Source of the DNA: an uncultured Paraprevotella sp.
Lineage (GTDB): Bacteria; Bacteroidota; Bacteroidia; Bacteroidales; Bacteroidaceae
Assembly: GCA_900548345.1 (NCBI GenBank)
Contig: URKA01000010.1
Coordinates: forward strand, 14,023-78,022
Length of the DNA: 64,000 nucleotides
Direction: 5' to 3'
Numbering within the stretch: the first letter of the stretch is position 1; each line of letters begins with the position of its first letter. The notes below the pieces were generated by a model. It did no database searches. It saw only the letters and a list, made by a program, of their open reading frames with translations, and was not told the DNA's origin. The position numbers and the translations under genes were made by a program. Below, one piece after another: positions 60,046-64,000 of this stretch.

Positions 60046-62125
60046 AAAGTTGCGTCATAGATTACTAATCGGGCTGGTGAATGTGTTCCGGCTGGTATTG
60101 TCGCTGACATTTGTCTGTTCGGGGTTTGTCAAAATCGTGGACCCGAAGGGAACCCAATATAAGATTGAGGATTATTTGCAGGCTTTCGGATGGGGAGAGT
60201 TCGTTCCCGATTTCTTGCCTTTATGCCTTTCTGTCCTGCTGTCTGCCTTTGAGTTCTGTATCGGCATCTACATGTTTTTCGGTATTCGCCGCCGTCTGAC
60301 ATCATGGCTGTATATGATGTTCTTGTCGTTCATGACGCCCTTGACGCTTTATCTGGCTTTGGCCAATCCTATTTCAGACTGCGGATGTTTCGGCGATGCC
60401 TTTCCGTTGACCAACTGGGAGACATTCGGAAAGAACGTGGCATTGTTTCTGATGGCATGGCTGGTGTTTCGTTACCGTTTGTCACTGCCGCGTTTTGTGA
60501 CGGAACGCAACCAGTGGATGATTTCCCTTTATACGATTGTTTTTACGTTCGTGCTGGCTGCGGTTTGTCTTTATCGTTTGCCGGTTCTTGACTTCAGGCC
60601 TTATCACATAGGGGCGGACATAAGGAAAGGCATGGAAGTTCCCGAAGGAGAGACCGGTCCGGAATATGTCACGACATTTGTTCTGGAGAAAGACGGGGTG
60701 CGGAAAGAGTTCTCGTTGGACAATTATCCTGAAGATACCGCATGGACATTCGTGGAAAACAAGACTGTGCTTGTCAAAGAAGGATATATACCGCCCATTC
60801 ATGATTTCTCCATGACCTTGTGGCCTTCGGGAGAAGATGTGACGGAAAACGTATTGGATGATGAAGGGTATACGTTCTTGCTTGTATCTCCCTATCTGGA
60901 GTTGGCCGATGACAGTAATATCGGACGTATCAACGAACTCTACGACTATAGTCAAGAGTACGGATATGCTTTTTATTGTCTGACGGCTTCCGGAGATGAG
61001 ATGATAGCGCGGTGGCAGGACTTTATGGGAGCTGACTATCCGTTCTGTCAGACAGATGCCATTACGCTCAAGACGATGATACGTTCGAACCCCGGTTTGA
61101 TACTTTTGAAAGATGGTGTAGTCTATAACAAGTGGAGTTGTAATAATCTGCCGGGAGAAGATGAACTTGGTGATGCCATAGAGAAAACGGAGTTAGGCAA
61201 GATGCAGGCAGACTCTCGTGTCATGACAATGGTAAGGGTGCTGTTGTGGTTCATCCTGCCTCTGTTTGTCCTGACTACGGCGGACAGAATATGGGTGGGA
61301 AGCAAGTTATATAAGAAAACAAAGCATAAAAATAAAATTATCAACTTTTTAAAACAAAAGAATATGAGAAAGAAAATCGTAGCAGGTAACTGGAAAATGA
61401 ACATGAACCTGCAGGAAGGTGTTGCTTTGGCAACAGAGTTGAACGAAGCATTGGCTGCAGACAAACCTAATTGCGATGTAGTCATCTGTACTCCTTTTAT
61501 CCACTTGGCTACCGTAGCCGGCATTTTGGATGAGAAGGTGATCGGTCTGGGTGCAGAGAACTGTGCAGACAAAGAAAAAGGTGCGTACACGGGTGAAGTT
61601 TCTGCCGCAATGGTAAAATCTACCGGTGCACAGTATGTTATTCTGGGTCACTCTGAGCGTCGTGCTTATTATGGTGAGACTGCAGAAATCCTGAAGGAGA
61701 AAGTAAACTTGGCTTTGGCTAACGGTTTGAAGGTAATCTTCTGTATCGGTGAAGTCTTGGAAGAGCGTGAGGCTGAGAAGCAGAATGAAGTGGTTAAGGC
61801 ACAGTTGGCAGGTTCTCTTTTCGATTTGACGGAAGAACAGTTCGCTAATATCATCCTGGCTTACGAACCCGTATGGGCTATCGGTACAGGCAAGACCGCT
61901 ACAGCAGAACAGGCTGAGGAAATGCACGCATTTATCCGTGCAACTATCGCAGAGAAGTTCGGTGCGGCTGCAGCTGAAAACGTATCTATCCTTTATGGTG
62001 GAAGTTGCAAGCCTTCAAATGCGAAGGAAATTTTTGCAAAGCCCGATGTTGACGGCGGCTTGATCGGTGGTGCGGCTTTGAAGTGTGCAGACTTCAAGGG
62101 CATCATCGATGCATGGAAGGCATAA
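60038..62125 (+). CDS. DoxX-type membrane protein fused in frame to triose-phosphate isomerase
   Basis: A single open frame of 695 codons. Residues 1-442: five N-terminal membrane helices with the DoxX/MauE-like SDCGCFGD motif (residues about 108-115), a thioredoxin-like extracytoplasmic region (about 200-400) without CxxC, and a final helix (VRVLLWFILPLFVLTTADRIW) followed by a Lys-rich tail. Residues 443-695: complete TpiA. There is no stop codon between them; the join runs through an AT-rich stretch (61331-61363) typical of a gene leader here. By the positive-inside rule the tail is cytoplasmic, where TpiA must be, so a fused enzyme is topologically possible. The nested tpiA start may also be used alone. 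GTG start overlaps DUF1599. Confidence 0.75.
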   Translation: MSRKLRHRLLIGLVNVFRLVLSLTFVCSGFVKIVDPKGTQYKIEDYLQAFGWGEFVPDFLPLCLSVLLSAFEFCIGIYMFFGIRRRLTSWLYMMFLSFMTPLTLYLALANPISDCGCFGDAFPLTNWETFGKNVALFLMAWLVFRYRLSLPRFVTERNQWMISLYTIVFTFVLAAVCLYRLPVLDFRPYHIGADIRKGMEVPEGETGPEYVTTFVLEKDGVRKEFSLDNYPEDTAWTFVENKTVLVKEGYIPPIHDFSMTLWPSGEDVTENVLDDEGYTFLLVSPYLELADDSNIGRINELYDYSQEYGYAFYCLTASGDEMIARWQDFMGADYPFCQTDAITLKTMIRSNPGLILLKDGVVYNKWSCNNLPGEDELGDAIEKTELGKMQADSRVMTMVRVLLWFILPLFVLTTADRIWVGSKLYKKTKHKNKIINFLKQKNMRKKIVAGNWKMNMNLQEGVALATELNEALAADKPNCDVVICTPFIHLATVAGILDEKVIGLGAENCADKEKGAYTGEVSAAMVKSTGAQYVILGHSERRAYYGETAEILKEKVNLALANGLKVIFCIGEVLEEREAEKQNEVVKAQLAGSLFDLTEEQFANIILAYEPVWAIGTGKTATAEQAEEMHAFIRATIAEKFGAAAAENVSILYGGSCKPSNAKEIFAKPDVDGGLIGGAALKCADFKGIIDAWKA
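61364..62125 (+). CDS. tpiA: Triose-phosphate isomerase (nested in the fusion frame)
   Basis: From ATG 61364 a normal 253-residue TpiA: MRKKIVAGNWKMNMNLQEGV, catalytic His and Glu in YVILGHSERRAYYGE and ILAYEPVWAIGTGKTAT, loop YGGSCKPSNAKEIFAKPDVDGGLIGGAALK. Interconverts dihydroxyacetone phosphate and glyceraldehyde 3-phosphate. Codon use is markedly biased to well-used codons (GCT, GGT), unlike the DoxX part, which suggests a separately translated high-level product. Probably independent translation plus a fusion tail on the DoxX protein. Confidence 0.9.
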   Translation: MRKKIVAGNWKMNMNLQEGVALATELNEALAADKPNCDVVICTPFIHLATVAGILDEKVIGLGAENCADKEKGAYTGEVSAAMVKSTGAQYVILGHSERRAYYGETAEILKEKVNLALANGLKVIFCIGEVLEEREAEKQNEVVKAQLAGSLFDLTEEQFANIILAYEPVWAIGTGKTATAEQAEEMHAFIRATIAEKFGAAAAENVSILYGGSCKPSNAKEIFAKPDVDGGLIGGAALKCADFKGIIDAWKA

Positions 62126-62135
62126 ATGATTTTAT

Positions 62136-62180
62136 CCGTCGGTTCTCGTTGTCTTGTACTGCGGGAACCGTCGGTTTTTT
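62136..62180 (+). terminator. Probable terminator of tpiA
   Basis: CGGTTC (62140-62145) and GAACCG (62165-62170) pair, extended with mismatches, followed by TCGGTTTTTTG on the plus strand. Confidence 0.55.
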
Positions 62181-62210
62181 GTCTTATTTATTAATAATAA
62201 TGTATCGTTT

Positions 62211-62765
62211 ATGAAAAGGTTCTTCTTATCGGTGTGGTTGCTCGGATGTCTGATGGGTGTATCGGCCCAAGAAAAATTTCTGGACAGGCTGACGAAGCAG
62301 ACAAACGGGCACGGTACGGTGCGCGTGATTCAGCATGCGGATATCACACGTTTGGTGAACGGAGAAGACAATGTGCCTTCCAAACGGACGGAAACACCTG
62401 CAGCCGGAACTGATTCGGCTGAAACAAAGAATGGTGCGCAGACTTTGCAGGGAGGGGGTGAAGATGGCACTTTGCCTGTACCTAAGACCGGTCGTAAGAT
62501 GAAGGCCAACGGATACCGTATCCAAGTATATGCCGGTGGCAATTCAAGAACCTCCCGACAGGAGGCTCAGCAGATGGCGAACAAGGTGAAAGGCTTTTTC
62601 AGCGATATGCCGACATATACACACTTTCAGAGCCCGCGCTGGATTTGCCGTGTGGGAGACTTCCGCACCTACGAAGAAGCCAATCAGGCATTGCATGAAT
62701 TAAGGGCGACCAAGCAGTTTGATGAGGCCCTGATAGTGAAATCCGTAATTCAAATATTTTATTGA
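62211..62765 (+). CDS. SPOR domain exported protein
   Basis: About 184 residues from MKRFFLSVWLLGCLMGVSAQ (signal peptide). A C-terminal SPOR domain binds denuded glycan strands at the septum: ANGYRIQVYAGGNSRTSRQEAQQMANKVKGFFSD and WICRVGDFRTYEEANQALHELRATKQFDEALIVKSVIQI. The linker is Thr/Glu/Gly-rich. Its stop overlaps the folE start by one base. Probably a cell-division or wall protein. Confidence 0.88.
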   Translation: MKRFFLSVWLLGCLMGVSAQEKFLDRLTKQTNGHGTVRVIQHADITRLVNGEDNVPSKRTETPAAGTDSAETKNGAQTLQGGGEDGTLPVPKTGRKMKANGYRIQVYAGGNSRTSRQEAQQMANKVKGFFSDMPTYTHFQSPRWICRVGDFRTYEEANQALHELRATKQFDEALIVKSVIQIFY

Positions 62766-63352
62766 TGGAAACAGAAGAACAGAATGATGCCGTTCGGCGG
62801 GAATTGGAAGTGCACTACAAGGCCGTTCTGACATTGTTGGGCGAAGATGTCGGGCGTGAGGGCTTGTTAAGGACGCCTTATCGGGTGGCCAAGGCCATGA
62901 GGACCCTTACGCGAGGGTATGCCGAGGACCCGAAAGCGATTCTCAACTCGGCGAAGTTCAAGGAGGATTACCGCCACATGGTGATTGTGAAGGATATAGA
63001 CTTCTTTTCTTTATGCGAGCACCACATGTTGCCTTTTTACGGAAAGGTTCATGTGGCCTACATTCCAAATGGATATATCACGGGATTGAGCAAGATTGCC
63101 AGGGTGGTAGACTCGTTCTCCCATCGTTTGCAAGTACAGGAACGCATGACGCTTCAAATCAAAGAGTGTATACAGGAAGCTCTTGACCCATTGGGTGTGA
63201 TGGTGGTGGTGGAAGCTCGTCACATGTGCATGCAGATGCGTGGGGTGGAAAAACAAAATTCCATTACCACGACAAGCGACTTTACCGGTGCGTTCAATCA
63301 GGCGAAGACACGTGAAGAATTTCTCGAACTGATACATCGGAATTCATTATAG
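62765..63352 (+). CDS. folE: GTP cyclohydrolase I
   Basis: Converts GTP to dihydroneopterin triphosphate, first step of folate (and queuosine) synthesis. 195 residues. Zinc ligands in FSLCEHHMLPFYGKVHVAY (Cys, His) and EARHMCMQMRGVEKQNS; also REGLLRTPYRVAKAM and GLSKIARVVDSFSHRLQVQERMT. Start ATG 62765 (the TTG just before would add one Met only). Overlaps the SPOR gene stop, so coupled. Confidence 0.97.
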   Translation: METEEQNDAVRRELEVHYKAVLTLLGEDVGREGLLRTPYRVAKAMRTLTRGYAEDPKAILNSAKFKEDYRHMVIVKDIDFFSLCEHHMLPFYGKVHVAYIPNGYITGLSKIARVVDSFSHRLQVQERMTLQIKECIQEALDPLGVMVVVEARHMCMQMRGVEKQNSITTTSDFTGAFNQAKTREEFLELIHRNSL

Positions 63353-63455
63353 GCGAAAGTATAAAATAAGTTATAGGATTGTTTCCGTATCCCTTTTCTG
63401 GCATTTGTTTTGTAGTATATCGTTTGTCTACACATTAAAATTAAACAATACGATT

Positions 63456-63938
63456 ATGATTTCAGACAAGTTACAAAAAGCGATTAACGAACAGATTGTG
63501 GCAGAGATGTGGTCTGCCAATCTTTATCTTTCCATGTCTTTCTATATGCAGAAAGAGGGACTTGACGGTTGTGCCAATTGGCTGAAGAAGCAGTCTCAGG
63601 AAGAGTTGGAGCACGCTTATGATATGGCGAATTACCTGATCAAGCGTGGAGGCGTGGCAAAAGTGGACAAGATAGATGTGGTGCCTCAGGAATGGGATGA
63701 CACCGTAGCTGTGTTCGAAAATGTATATGCACACGAATGCAAGGTTTCCGGTTTGATTGAGAACCTGGTGAAGATTGCAGCGGAAGAGAAGGATATGGCA
63801 ACTCAGGATTTCCTGTGGGGATATGTGCGTGAGCAGGTTGAAGAGGAAGCTACTGCACAGGGATGGGTTGACAAAATCCGTATTGCAGGCAAAGCCGGTT
63901 TGTTGTATATTGATGACAAACTCGGACAACGCAAGTAA
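63456..63938 (+). CDS. ftnA: Ferritin (bacterial non-haem)
   Basis: Iron-storage ferritin of 160 residues (24-mer). Start MISDKLQKAINEQIVAEMWSANLYLSMSFYMQKEGLDGCANW; ferroxidase-site residues Glu and His in QSQEELEHAYDMANYLIKRGG, and the later Glu residues in FENVYAHECKVSGLIENL and REQVEEEATAQGW. Chosen start is the ATG before ISDKLQ; the frame is open 17 codons upstream without similarity. Separate from folE by a 103-bp AT-rich gap. After it, 63939-64000 shows no gene. Confidence 0.93.
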   Translation: MISDKLQKAINEQIVAEMWSANLYLSMSFYMQKEGLDGCANWLKKQSQEELEHAYDMANYLIKRGGVAKVDKIDVVPQEWDDTVAVFENVYAHECKVSGLIENLVKIAAEEKDMATQDFLWGYVREQVEEEATAQGWVDKIRIAGKAGLLYIDDKLGQRK

Positions 63939-64000
63939 ATGATATTATTACTGTCCGCTAAACTTTAGGAGGCAATAGAAAGAAAGGGCCGATTCCATTT

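Noticed and set aside
1..64000. tRNA, rRNA or riboswitch genes
   Set aside because: None recognised when reading the gaps between genes; several gaps are explained by terminators, promoters or the 22-bp repeats.

Overview
The window looks like a piece of the chromosome of a gut Bacteroidota, probably order Bacteroidales and close to Bacteroides/Phocaeicola. Evidence: many intergenic promoters of the TTG-N19/20-TAnnTTTG type used by the Bacteroidota primary sigma factor; AU-rich leaders with few Shine-Dalgarno sequences; and typical families (DUF4251, DUF1599, DUF2027-Smr, MG2-type surface proteins, TonB-like barrels, GH43/GH38 glycosidases, M49 peptidase). No rRNA, tRNA, IS element, prophage, cas gene or CRISPR array was seen.

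Layout. 0-11.3 kb: 3' part of a TPR gene, purA, an AlkD-like gene overlapping an M49 dipeptidyl peptidase gene, an AraC-type regulator, recQ, and a two-gene operon of an amidase lipoprotein with a large zinc-hook coiled-coil protein. 11.5-22.5 kb: an MG2-type exported protein, nhaA, metG, and an operon of a TPR/OmpA-like lipoprotein, a cysteine-less TlpA-like lipoprotein and comM. 22.6-32 kb: xerD-like recombinase, two tandem TonB-C paralogues, hisS, DUF4251, a second AlkD-like gene, a membrane protein, groES-groEL. 32-44.2 kb: an accessory carbohydrate and surface region (two GH43s, a GH38, a Ca-binding-like lipoprotein, a TonB-receptor-like barrel, and an ECF sigma/anti-sigma/exported protein operon). 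44.4-64 kb: mostly housekeeping: Nudix, queA, Smr, NlpC/P60, glutamine synthetase, xth, nadK-ABC exporter, pdxJ, DJ-1, ispD-recG, ndk-M23 peptidase, DUF1599, DoxX-tpiA, SPOR, folE, ferritin.

How the genes fit together. Tight operons show as 4-nt stop/start overlaps or gaps of 2-28 nt: M49-alkD, hook-amidase, TPR/OmpA-TlpA-comM, sigma-antisigma, queA-nudix, nadK-ABC, DJ1-ispD-recG, ndk-M23, DUF1599-DoxX-TIM and SPOR-folE.

Most unusual points. (1) Four intergenic loci (0.9, 29.85, 34.4 and 50.9 kb) carry the 8-mer CACAGGTG/CACCTGTG in an exact 22-bp register. Twelve exact copies were counted, all outside genes apart from a few bases at one gene end. (2) A 935-residue coiled-coil protein has a Rad50-type zinc hook exactly at its centre but no ATPase head. 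(3) A DoxX-type membrane protein runs in frame, without a stop codon, into triose-phosphate isomerase. (4) A TlpA-like lipoprotein has lost its CxxC.
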